From assembly GCA_030039575.1 (NCBI GenBank), contig JASHVH010000128.1:1-7974 (forward strand): a stretch of 7,974 nt of DNA, read 5' to 3'. Position numbers and translations under genes: made by a program. The notes beneath the pieces are model-generated. The model saw nothing but the letters and a program-made list of their open reading frames with translations, was not told where the DNA came from and did no database searches. Within the stretch, counting starts at the first letter, position 1. Every line of letters begins with the position of its first letter. The stretch is from Acidimicrobiales bacterium (lineage in GTDB: Bacteria > Actinomycetota > Acidimicrobiia > Acidimicrobiales > Palsa-688). Of this stretch, positions 1 to 6,162 are shown in pieces.

Positions 1-56
1 CGGCCGGGGGAGTTTGTCGAGGTCACTTTCGGCCAGCTCGGACTCGCCCGCCGCTC

Positions 57-611
57 TCAGCCGCTAGCCGCACGCAAGTGGAAGGCCCACACGATCGACG
101 AGATCCCGCGGAAGAGGGCATAAAAACCGACCCAGAGCAAAAGCAGTGAAGCGCGAGCAGGGAAGTATTGCTGCGCGGCCCAGAAGCCAAGGAACAATTC
201 TAGGAGACCGGCAAGCACGCCCAGCCACCAAACCGAATTAATACCTTGGCTGGCAATTGACGTCACGAGGTCCAGTGTCCCTTTGAAGATCAAGAGGAAC
301 CCCAGCGCATCTGCAATGGCAACAAACGTGCCGATGGGGTCGATGAACGACCATATCGCCGCGATCACGAAGAATATCCCCAGGAGGGCCCTGGCCCACG
401 CCCAGCTGTCCATCACGGAGGCGACAAAGAACTCCTCGACTGCCGAGATAAGGAAGACGACGCCTAGCAAGATGCCGACAGTGGTTACTGACCGTAAGTT
501 CATTTGGAGGACAATTACCGCTATCAAGAACCACACCAGGCCGGCTACCAGGAACGCCCACCAGGGCCCGAGCGTTTGTTTGACCGCGTCGCGAACTTGC
601 GAGTAAAGCAT
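57..611 (-). CDS. HdeD-family (DUF308) six-span membrane protein
   Basis: A 184-residue, very hydrophobic protein with about six predicted membrane spans, at roughly residues 18-37, 43-64, 70-90, 94-119, 127-147 and 153-177, separated by very short loops. Size, span number and the repeated pattern of a hydrophobic pair followed by a short polar loop match the HdeD/DUF308 family. The E. coli founder of that family is linked to acid resistance. The biochemical activity of most members is unknown, so an envelope stress role here is inference. The ATG at 609-611 is preceded by AAAGGA (618-623 on the plus strand) with a 6-base gap, which supports this start. The gene diverges from the GH15 gene. 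Its coding sequence is visibly richer in A/T than the dehydratase or regulator further right, which could mean a separate origin. Any small tetraspan or hexaspan membrane family is the alternative. Confidence 0.85.
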   Translation of the reverse strand: MLYSQVRDAVKQTLGPWWAFLVAGLVWFLIAVIVLQMNLRSVTTVGILLGVVFLISAVEEFFVASVMDSWAWARALLGIFFVIAAIWSFIDPIGTFVAIADALGFLLIFKGTLDLVTSIASQGINSVWWLGVLAGLLELFLGFWAAQQYFPARASLLLLWVGFYALFRGISSIVWAFHLRAASG

Positions 612-994
612 AAATGGTCCTTTCAGTTGTTTGTGGCGCGAGAGCTCGAATTCAGGGATTGACGCGCGGGCCGCCGTCGGCTGCCCCCCATGCGTTCGAG
701 GTCGGCGTCCCGTCCTGGTCCTCGGAGCTGCCGGGCCTGGTCGACGCTGAGGCTCTCGCCGCCGTCGCCCGCCTGGCCAGCCCTAGGTAATTGGTGGAGC
801 CGCACATCCAAGAACCTCGAGTGCGCTAGCGTGCTCGGCATAAGGAACGACTTTGGCACCTGTCAGTCCGCCCTCACCACTTCCCCCTTCGCGAAAGCAC
901 GCCCTGCCAGACCGCTGGAGGACGTCGGCCATTGTGTAGCGCCTGAGACCTACGTCGTCCCTGCCGGCCCACTCGCGTCGAGCCGGTAGCCGGG
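612..994. other. Divergent intergenic region without a convincing gene
   Basis: This 383-base gap separates the divergently transcribed HdeD-family gene and the GH15 gene, so it should carry promoters for both. I found no clear -35/-10 pair, inverted-repeat operator or RNA structure by eye. Short open frames cross it on both strands, but their composition is arginine-, proline- and serine-rich as expected for non-coding high-GC DNA, and I recognise no family in them. Confidence 0.6.
618..623 (-). promoter_or_regulatory. Ribosome binding site of the HdeD-family gene
   Basis: The minus strand reads AAAGGA followed by 6 bases and the ATG at 611. The same AAAGG core precedes the Hsp20 gene and the small gene at 7003. 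Confidence 0.6.
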
Positions 995-2947
995 ATGGTG
1001 GAAGAAGCGATGGCGTCCCAACGAGTGGAGCAAATGCAGGAAGCGCCGCCATGGTTGTCTCTGAGCTCGCCGGCCCCGGCCGGGGCGGCGCACTCCACCC
1101 TGCGCGGTAGCCCCTTTCCCCCGATTGCCGACTACGGTTTTATCTCGGACTGCGAGGTCACGGCGCTTATTGCGTCCAGCGGGAGCGTCGAATGGATGTG
1201 CCTGCCCCGTATGGACGGGCCGAGCGTGTTCGGTGCCATCTTGGACCGGGACGCCGGTTTTTTCCGAGTGGCGCCGGCCGATACGACGGTGCCGTCGGGC
1301 CGGCGCTACCTTCCTGGGACCATGGTGCTGGAGACGACCTGGGACACTCCCTCGGGTTGGGCCGTGGCCCGTGACGTCTTCCTCATCGGGCCCTGGAGGC
1401 ACAGCTCCACCCGGTCCGAGAGCCACAAGCGGGTGCCCACCGACAACGCCGCAGAGAGAGTCCTCCTGCGAACGGTGCGCTGCCTCAGCGGGACGATCGA
1501 TTTCCTCATGGAATGCGAGCCCGCGTTCGACTATGGGCGGCGCCGTGGGGTCTGGCATCACACCGGCGAAGGCTACGGGCATGCCGAGGTCAGCCCCGGC
1601 GACGAAGGCCCCGTCCTCCGCCTGACCAGCGACATGAACCTGGGTTTCGAAGGCCCCCGGGCCCTGGCCCGGCGCCGGTTGCGGGGCGGCGACCAGGTGT
1701 TCTGTGCCCTTTCTTGGGACGCCGCATCCCCACCGGAGACCTTCGCCGACGCCCACGCCCGCCTGGCGCGCACCGGCGACTTTTGGCACGAGTGGATCAG
1801 CCGAGGCAACTTCCCCGATCATCCCTGGCGGACGTACCTGCAGCGCTCGGCGTTGACCCTGAAAGGGCTGATATACGCGCCTACCGGTGCACTGATGGCG
1901 GCCGCGACGACATCGTTGCCAGAAACCCTGGGCGGCGAGCGCAACTACGACTATCGGTTCAGCTGGCTCCGGGACTCGACGTTCATGTTATGGGGCTTGT
2001 ACACACTGGGTTTCGACCGGGAAGCGGACGATTTTTTCTATTTCATTGCCGACGTGGCCGAGGAAGACCCGAACCTCCAGATCATGTACGGCATCGGCGG
2101 CGAACGGGAGTTGACCGAGCACACTCTCGACCACTTGTCCGGCTACGAAAGTTCGCGACCCGTGCGCATCGGCAACGGCGCCTGGGACCAGCGCCAGCAC
2201 GACATTTGGGGCGTCCTCTTGGACTCGGTCCTGCTGCACACTCGTTCCCATGAGCGCCTGGACGAGCGGCGCTGGCCCATGCTGAAGGCCCAGGTCGAAG
2301 CGGCGCTGGCGAATTGGCGCCAGCCCGACCAGGGTATCTGGGAAGTGCGCGGCCCCCCGCAGCACTTCACGGCGTCAAAAGTACTTTGCTGGGTGGCAGC
2401 CGACCGCGGCGCCAAATTGGCGGAGATGCGCGGCGAGCAGGAAAACGCCGTGCCGTGGCGCCAAGCTGCCGATGAAATCCACGCCGACGTGTGCGCCAAT
2501 GGCACGGACGACCGCGGCGTGTTTTGCCAGTATTACGGGACCACCGCGCTGGACGCTTCGGTCCTGCTTATACCGTTGCTCGGGTTCCTGCCACCGGCAG
2601 ACCCGCGTGTGAGGGCTACGGTGCTGGCGATAGCGGACGAGCTGACGGAGGACGAACTGGTCTTGCGTTACCGGGTCGAGGAGATAGACGACGGCTTCAG
2701 TGGCGAGGAAGGTACGTTCACCATCTGCTCGTTCTGGTTGGTATCGGCATTGGCCGAGATCGGGGAGGTGGCCCGGGCCAGGGCCCTGTGCGCCAAGCTG
2801 CTCTCGTTTGCCAGCCCGTTGCACCTTTATGCCGAAGAGATAGACCCTCACAGTGGTGCTCACCTCGGGAATTTCCCTCAGGCATTTTCGCACCTGGCCC
2901 TCATAAATGCGGTAATGCACATAATCAGCGCCGACGAGAGGGCGTAA
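995..2947 (+). CDS. Glycoside hydrolase family 15 (glucoamylase/trehalase-like)
   Basis: A 650-residue cytoplasmic-type GH15 enzyme with no signal peptide. The N-terminal trehalase-like beta-sandwich begins at IADYGFISDC (44-53) and SGSVEWMCLPRMDGPSVFGA (62-81) and runs to about residue 260. The (alpha/alpha)6 barrel follows, with the family motif NYDYRFSWLRDSTF at 317-330, WDQRQHDIWG at 397-406, the presumed general acid E450 in IWEVRG, the presumed general base in EEGTF (571-575) and the closing segment GNFPQAFSHLALINA (625-639). All key elements are present, so the enzyme should be active. GH15 members hydrolyse alpha-glucosidic bonds with inversion, releasing beta-glucose from trehalose or malto-oligosaccharides; sequence alone does not tell which. 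The start is uncertain. The ATG at 1010 has a better GGTGGAAG site (997-1004) than the ATG at 995, and another in-frame ATG lies at 1034. Conservation starts only near residue 42. Its stop lies 36 bases from that of the convergent dehydrogenase gene. Confidence 0.93.
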   Translation: MVEEAMASQRVEQMQEAPPWLSLSSPAPAGAAHSTLRGSPFPPIADYGFISDCEVTALIASSGSVEWMCLPRMDGPSVFGAILDRDAGFFRVAPADTTVPSGRRYLPGTMVLETTWDTPSGWAVARDVFLIGPWRHSSTRSESHKRVPTDNAAERVLLRTVRCLSGTIDFLMECEPAFDYGRRRGVWHHTGEGYGHAEVSPGDEGPVLRLTSDMNLGFEGPRALARRRLRGGDQVFCALSWDAASPPETFADAHARLARTGDFWHEWISRGNFPDHPWRTYLQRSALTLKGLIYAPTGALMAAATTSLPETLGGERNYDYRFSWLRDSTFMLWGLYTLGFDREADDFFYFIADVAEEDPNLQIMYGIGGERELTEHTLDHLSGYESSRPVRIGNGAWDQRQHDIWGVLLDSVLLHTRSHERLDERRWPMLKAQVEAALANWRQPDQGIWEVRGPPQHFTASKVLCWVAADRGAKLAEMRGEQENAVPWRQAADEIHADVCANGTDDRGVFCQYYGTTALDASVLLIPLLGFLPPADPRVRATVLAIADELTEDELVLRYRVEEIDDGFSGEEGTFTICSFWLVSALAEIGEVARARALCAKLLSFASPLHLYAEEIDPHSGAHLGNFPQAFSHLALINAVMHIISADERA

Positions 2948-2952
2948 GCGGC

Positions 2953-2968
2953 TCGGTACCTTTACCGA
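2953..2968. terminator. Small hairpin between convergent genes
   Basis: TCGGTA, a CCTT loop and TACCGA form a perfect 6-base-pair stem in the 36-base gap between the stop codons of the GH15 gene and the dehydrogenase gene. The position suits a bidirectional terminator. The stem is short and has no T-run on either strand, so the call is tentative. Confidence 0.35.
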
Positions 2969-2983
2969 AATCAGGCAGCCAAA

Positions 2984-3973
2984 TCAGATGGAATTGACAG
3001 GGGAGAGAGGTGGCTGGCCCGTAAGCACGCGCACTACCTCCTCGGCGGCGAACTCACGCACCGTCCACATCGACTCCTCGGAATAGTAAGCCGCGTGGGG
3101 CGTGATGATGACGTTTTCGAGTGTGAACAACGGGTTGGTCGGTTCCCAGTCGCGCACCTTGGCCGGTTCCTCCTCGATGTCATCGACAGCCGCGCCTGCG
3201 ATCCACCCTTCTTTCAGCGCCTGGTAGAGGGCGGCGTCGCCGACGATAGGCCCCCGGGCGGTGTTGACGAGGAAAGCGCTCGGCTTCATCCGGCGCAGGC
3301 GCGCCTCGTCGAACAGGTTACGCGTGCTCGGTGTGAGCGGTGCCTGGACGACCAGGAAGTCCGATTGCTCCAGTAGTTCGGCGAAAGAGACCGACCGCGC
3401 CCCACACCTTTGCATTTCGGCCGCCGGCACGTAAGGGTCGTGCGCTACCACCGCGAGGCCGAACCCGACCGCCCGGGCCGCGATCGCTTGGGCGATGGCG
3501 CCGAAGGAGAGCAGACCGAGAACCCGTCCGCGGAGCCGGTGCACAGGTTGGCCTGATTGCCAGCGCCAGACGCCGGCCCGGGTTTCTCTATCGTAGGTGC
3601 GGAGCTTGCGGGCCTCCGCCAGAAGGAGCGCCATCGCATGATCGGCCACTTCGTCTTGGCACCAGTCGTTGGGGACGTTGGTGACGAGGATATGGCGGCG
3701 GGTCGCCGCGTCTACATCGACGATGTCCACACCCGTCCCGTACCGGGCGATGACCCGGCATTGTTCCAGAGCGTCGATCACCCGGGCGCTTATAGGTGCG
3801 TATTGGGCAATTACAGCCCGTGCCTCCCGCGCCACTGCTATGACATCGTCCTCGCTCTTGCATTGGGCGGCCACCAGTTCGAGGCCCGCGTGCTCGATAA
3901 TGGCCCGCTCGATGTCCACGTCCCCGTAGTCGTAATCAGCGATGACGACCGTCTGTGTCCCTTCGTCAGGCAT
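2984..3973 (-). CDS. CtBP-like D-isomer-specific 2-hydroxyacid dehydrogenase
   Basis: A 329-residue NAD(P)-dependent dehydrogenase of the D-2-hydroxyacid family, closest in pattern to bacterial C-terminal-binding-protein-like members. The substrate domain includes RYGTGVDIVDVDAA (77-90). The Rossmann domain has its dinucleotide loop at GLLSFGAIAQ (153-162) and the acidic residue D179 in VVAHDPY at the end of the next strand, which suggests NAD preference. The catalytic triad is visible: R240 in NTARGPIVG, E267 in the EEEP segment and H293 in ITPHAAYYSEES. The dinucleotide loop is odd: the usual GxGxxG reads S156-F-G158-A-I-A161. Family enzymes reversibly reduce 2-keto acids to D-2-hydroxy acids; the substrate here cannot be read. 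The ATG at 3973 is preceded by GGGAG at a good distance. It lies 59 bases downstream of the dehydratase on the same strand, so the two are probably one operon acting in one pathway. Confidence 0.9.
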   Translation of the reverse strand: MPDEGTQTVVIADYDYGDVDIERAIIEHAGLELVAAQCKSEDDVIAVAREARAVIAQYAPISARVIDALEQCRVIARYGTGVDIVDVDAATRRHILVTNVPNDWCQDEVADHAMALLLAEARKLRTYDRETRAGVWRWQSGQPVHRLRGRVLGLLSFGAIAQAIAARAVGFGLAVVAHDPYVPAAEMQRCGARSVSFAELLEQSDFLVVQAPLTPSTRNLFDEARLRRMKPSAFLVNTARGPIVGDAALYQALKEGWIAGAAVDDIEEEPAKVRDWEPTNPLFTLENVIITPHAAYYSEESMWTVREFAAEEVVRVLTGQPPLSPVNSI

Positions 3974-4032
3974 CGTTTCTCCCTAGTCTTTGGTTGAAGC
4001 CGGGTTCTGGCCTACGCTCGGCCGTCCGGTGC

Positions 4033-5769
4033 TCAGGTGATGGCCGCCCCGTCCGACGTGCTCCCTGCCACCCGCGAATACAGCGAAAGGATGCCCGTGC
4101 CGTGCCGGGGAGGCGGTGGCGACCAATGCCGCCGGCGCTCGGCCAGCACGGCCTCCACATCGGCCTCGGGGAGAGGCCCACCCTTTATGCCTACGATCGA
4201 AAGCCGCCGTTCGGGGATGTTCACCTCGATCAAGTCGCCGTCCTCGACGAGGGCGATAGGCCCTCCTTCGAGAGCCTCGGGGGCCACATGGCCGACGCAG
4301 GGCCCCTGCATCGCCCCTGAGTAGCGCCCGTCGGTTACCAGAGCCGTCGTGGTGTTGAGCGTCGGGTCCGAGGAGATGATCGTCGACGCGAAGTACATCT
4401 CCGGCATCCCGTTGGCCCGGGGCCCTTCGTAGCGGACCACGATCACGTCTCCGGGCGTGATTTGCCGCTTGAGCAGCGCGTCTATCACGGTGTCTTCGAA
4501 ATCGAAAGTACGCGCCGGCCCGACGTGGACGTGCATCTCGTGGGGGACGGAAAAGGACTTGATCATGGCACCTTCGGGGGCAAGGTTGCCGCGCAGCACA
4601 GCGACACCTCCGTCGGTCCAGAAGGGGTCGCTCCGGGGGTGAATGATCTGGTCCTTGGACAGCTTGAGGTTGTTCAGGTAGCCGAGCCGCTCGCCGAAGA
4701 AGCGGCCGCGTTGGACCTCGTCAAGGTTCTCACCCACGGTTTTTCCCGTAACTGTGAGGCAATCCAGGTGGAGCTCGTCGCGCAGCTCGAGCATCAGCGC
4801 CGGGACCCCGCCTGCGTACCAGAGGTACTCGACCGGGTACTTGCCCGTAGTTTTCACGTTGACGAGTACCGGCACGCGACGGTGGATGCGGTCGAAGTCG
4901 TCGATCGTGACCTCCACGCCCGCCTCGCGGGCGATGGCCGGCAGGTGGATGAGAGCGTTGGTGGACCCACCAATGGCGGCATGTAAGGCGATGGCGTTCT
5001 CGAAGGCGGCCCGGGTCAGTATCCGGCGGGGCGTCAGGTTTTCCTCCACCAACCTGACGGCCTGTTTGCCCGTCGCCCGGGCATAGCGCAGGAGCTTGGT
5101 CAGCGGCGCCGGCGTAAGGGCCGAACCCGGCAGCGCCAACCCGAGCGCCTCCGCCAGGACCTGGCCGGTACTCGCGCTCCCCATGAACTGGCAGGCACCG
5201 CAGGTGGGGCAGGCACCGTGCTGGGCCAGCTCGAGGTCGTCCATCGGCAGCTCCCCGCGCTCGACCGCCGCTCCCATAGACCACATCTCGTTGGACGTGA
5301 CGTAATCGGGGGCGTTCAATTGCGTGCCACCAGGCAGGTGGATGGCGGGCAGGTCACATCGAGCGATGGCCTGGAGGTGGGCCGGGACCGACTTGTCATT
5401 GCCCGAGATGGCGACCATGCCGTCGTGGGGATGGCCGAGGGCGTGGATCTCGACCATCGCCGCCATGATGTCCCGGGACACCAACGAGTAGCTCATACCG
5501 TCAGTGGCCTGGACGACGCCGTCGCAGATGTCGCTTACGTTAAAAACACCCGGTTTCCCGCCCGCTTCGAAAACCCCGTTGCTGACCTCTTCGATCAACG
5601 GCCCAAAATGAAAGGTACCCGGGTGGCCCATGCCGTACGCGCTCTCGACGAGGACCTGGGGCTTGGCCAAGTCCTCGTCGGTCCAGTTCATCCCGAGGCG
5701 AAGGGCGTCACCTTGGTGGTTGACGCGGCGCAGGCGTTGACTACGAAGACCGTTTGAAGCCGGCGGCAT
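4033..5769 (-). CDS. IlvD/Edd-family dehydratase, sugar-acid (YjhG/YagF-like) branch
   Basis: A 578-residue dehydratase of the dihydroxy-acid/6-phosphogluconate dehydratase family. Recognisable landmarks are SDICDG (79-84), GNDKSVPAHL (123-132), CPTCGACQFMG (187-197), GGSTNALIHLPAIA (267-280), RVPVLVNV (298-305), AGGVPALML (319-327), GGVAVLRGNLAPEGAMIKSF (387-406), RYEGPRANGM (446-455) and TDGRYSGAMQGPCVGHV (479-495), where S484 is the expected catalytic serine. Family members bind an Fe-S cluster and remove water from dihydroxy or sugar acids to give 2-keto acids. From memory, the CDG and CQF-MG segments, the VPxLVxV run and the TVTGKT..ENLD segment resemble E. coli YjhG/YagF more than biosynthetic IlvD, so a sugar-acid substrate is inferred. 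N124 stands where the family normally has a cluster-ligand Cys (CDK), while K126 is kept. The open frame runs upstream to 6861, but homology starts at about LRSQ (8-11). The ATG at 5769 has AGGAGG nine bases before it, so I start there. It is the first gene of the unit. Confidence 0.9.
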   Translation of the reverse strand: MPPASNGLRSQRLRRVNHQGDALRLGMNWTDEDLAKPQVLVESAYGMGHPGTFHFGPLIEEVSNGVFEAGGKPGVFNVSDICDGVVQATDGMSYSLVSRDIMAAMVEIHALGHPHDGMVAISGNDKSVPAHLQAIARCDLPAIHLPGGTQLNAPDYVTSNEMWSMGAAVERGELPMDDLELAQHGACPTCGACQFMGSASTGQVLAEALGLALPGSALTPAPLTKLLRYARATGKQAVRLVEENLTPRRILTRAAFENAIALHAAIGGSTNALIHLPAIAREAGVEVTIDDFDRIHRRVPVLVNVKTTGKYPVEYLWYAGGVPALMLELRDELHLDCLTVTGKTVGENLDEVQRGRFFGERLGYLNNLKLSKDQIIHPRSDPFWTDGGVAVLRGNLAPEGAMIKSFSVPHEMHVHVGPARTFDFEDTVIDALLKRQITPGDVIVVRYEGPRANGMPEMYFASTIISSDPTLNTTTALVTDGRYSGAMQGPCVGHVAPEALEGGPIALVEDGDLIEVNIPERRLSIVGIKGGPLPEADVEAVLAERRRHWSPPPPRHGTGILSLYSRVAGSTSDGAAIT

Positions 5770-5778
5770 TGGCCTCAC

Positions 5779-5784
5779 CCTCCT
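5779..5784 (-). promoter_or_regulatory. Ribosome binding site that fixes the dehydratase start
   Basis: The minus strand reads AGGAGG, then nine bases, then ATG at 5769. This perfect Shine-Dalgarno site decides the start against the much longer open frame that extends upstream through the antisense of the LuxR-type gene. Confidence 0.8.
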
Positions 5785-5823
5785 GCAGTTACGCTGTCGG
5801 TGCAGGGCCGTTCCCCGCCCACG

Positions 5824-5904
5824 TAAGAATTCTGCCCCTTGCCCGCTCCACTCTGCATAGAGGGCCTCGATATCGGGGACCTGGATATTGAGGAACGCGC
5901 TGGT
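5824..5904 (-). pseudogene. Internal fragment of a glyoxalase/VOC-family protein
   Basis: On the minus strand, 27 codons read SAFLNIQVPDIEALYAEW followed by a GQGAEFL-type end. This matches what I recall of the middle of VOC (glyoxalase/bleomycin-resistance) proteins, where a strand FLN-x-x-V is followed by the helix DIEA-x-YAEW and a GAEFL strand. VOC domains are usually about 120-130 residues. Here the N-terminal half is absent, and after GAEFL the frame runs into unrelated arginine-rich sequence without the usual C-terminal RDPDGHLIE-type strand. No ribosome binding site or start codon fits. The fragment is therefore a doubly truncated remnant lying in the dehydratase leader. It is also in frame with the dehydratase, which makes the long upstream frame look coding. 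Chance resemblance is possible because the match is short. Confidence 0.5.
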
Positions 5905-5912
5905 CCGGCCTG

Positions 5913-5939
5913 AACAGGTCGCCGCTCCGGTTAACAGGT
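5913..5939 (+). repeat. Paired direct repeat AACAGGT, 20-base period
   Basis: AACAGGT occurs at 5913-5919 and again at 5933-5939, each preceded by a CCGG-containing run (CCGGCCTG and CCGGTT). The pair sits just past the point where VOC similarity is lost. Repeated short boxes near a break could be a transposase-binding end, as in IS21-type elements, or a regulator site. No transposase is seen, so this is only a suggestion. Confidence 0.4.
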
Positions 5940-6062
5940 GCCCGGCCCGTCCCGTTGGCCACAGCCCGAGGCGGTGGCTAACGACAGCACGAGAAACCGG
6001 CTGGCAGCAATGACAGCGGGCGGCCAGGGCGCCATTGTTCTTAGGTGAGGTGTTCTGGCCGT

Positions 6063-6081
6063 GCCGGCCGGGCCGGCCGGC
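6063..6081. other. All-GC hairpin GCCGGCC / GGCCGGC
   Basis: Two 7-base arms (6063-6069 and 6075-6081) are perfect complements around the loop GGGCC. It lies between gene remnants and just before the tandem GACGAGGTG repeat. It could be a leftover terminator, or simple GGCC-rich sequence. No T-run follows. Confidence 0.4.
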
Positions 6082-6094
6082 TAGCTGAGGAGCT

Positions 6095-6138
6095 GACGAG
6101 GTGACGAGGTGGACGAGGTGGACGAGGTGCACGAGGTG
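6095..6138 (+). repeat. Tandem 9-base repeat GACGAGGTG, five copies
   Basis: Copies lie at 6095-6103, 6104-6111 (one base short), 6112-6120, 6121-6129 and 6130-6138 (first base C). In the plus frame of the following gene the last units read Asp-Glu-Val repeats. On the minus strand they read His-Leu-Val. The array ends where the truncated regulator reading frame begins, so it probably marks a repeat-mediated or slippage junction rather than a protein domain. Confidence 0.85.
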
Positions 6139-6150
6139 ACGACAGAGCTG

Positions 6151-6155
6151 GGAGG
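6151..6155 (+). promoter_or_regulatory. Ribosome binding site for the truncated LuxR-type gene
   Basis: GGAGG is followed by seven bases and ATG at 6163. This favours 6163 over the upstream GTG at 6109, whose only purine-rich candidate lies too far away and inside the repeat region. Confidence 0.55.
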
Positions 6156-6162
6156 CAGCGCC

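Noticed and set aside
672..793. Possible C-terminal remnant of a protein in the gap before GH15
   Set aside because: One plus frame reads a plausible short peptide ending SELPGLVDAEALAAVARLA before a stop, but it is too short and matches nothing I recognise.
950..1822. A 290-codon minus-strand open frame opposite the GH15 gene
   Set aside because: It mirrors the codon bias of the strongly supported GH15 gene, has a low-complexity Gly/Arg/Pro-rich product, and matches no family.
1513..2253. A 246-codon plus-strand frame inside the GH15 gene
   Set aside because: It is an out-of-frame arginine/proline-rich shadow of conserved GH15 motifs.
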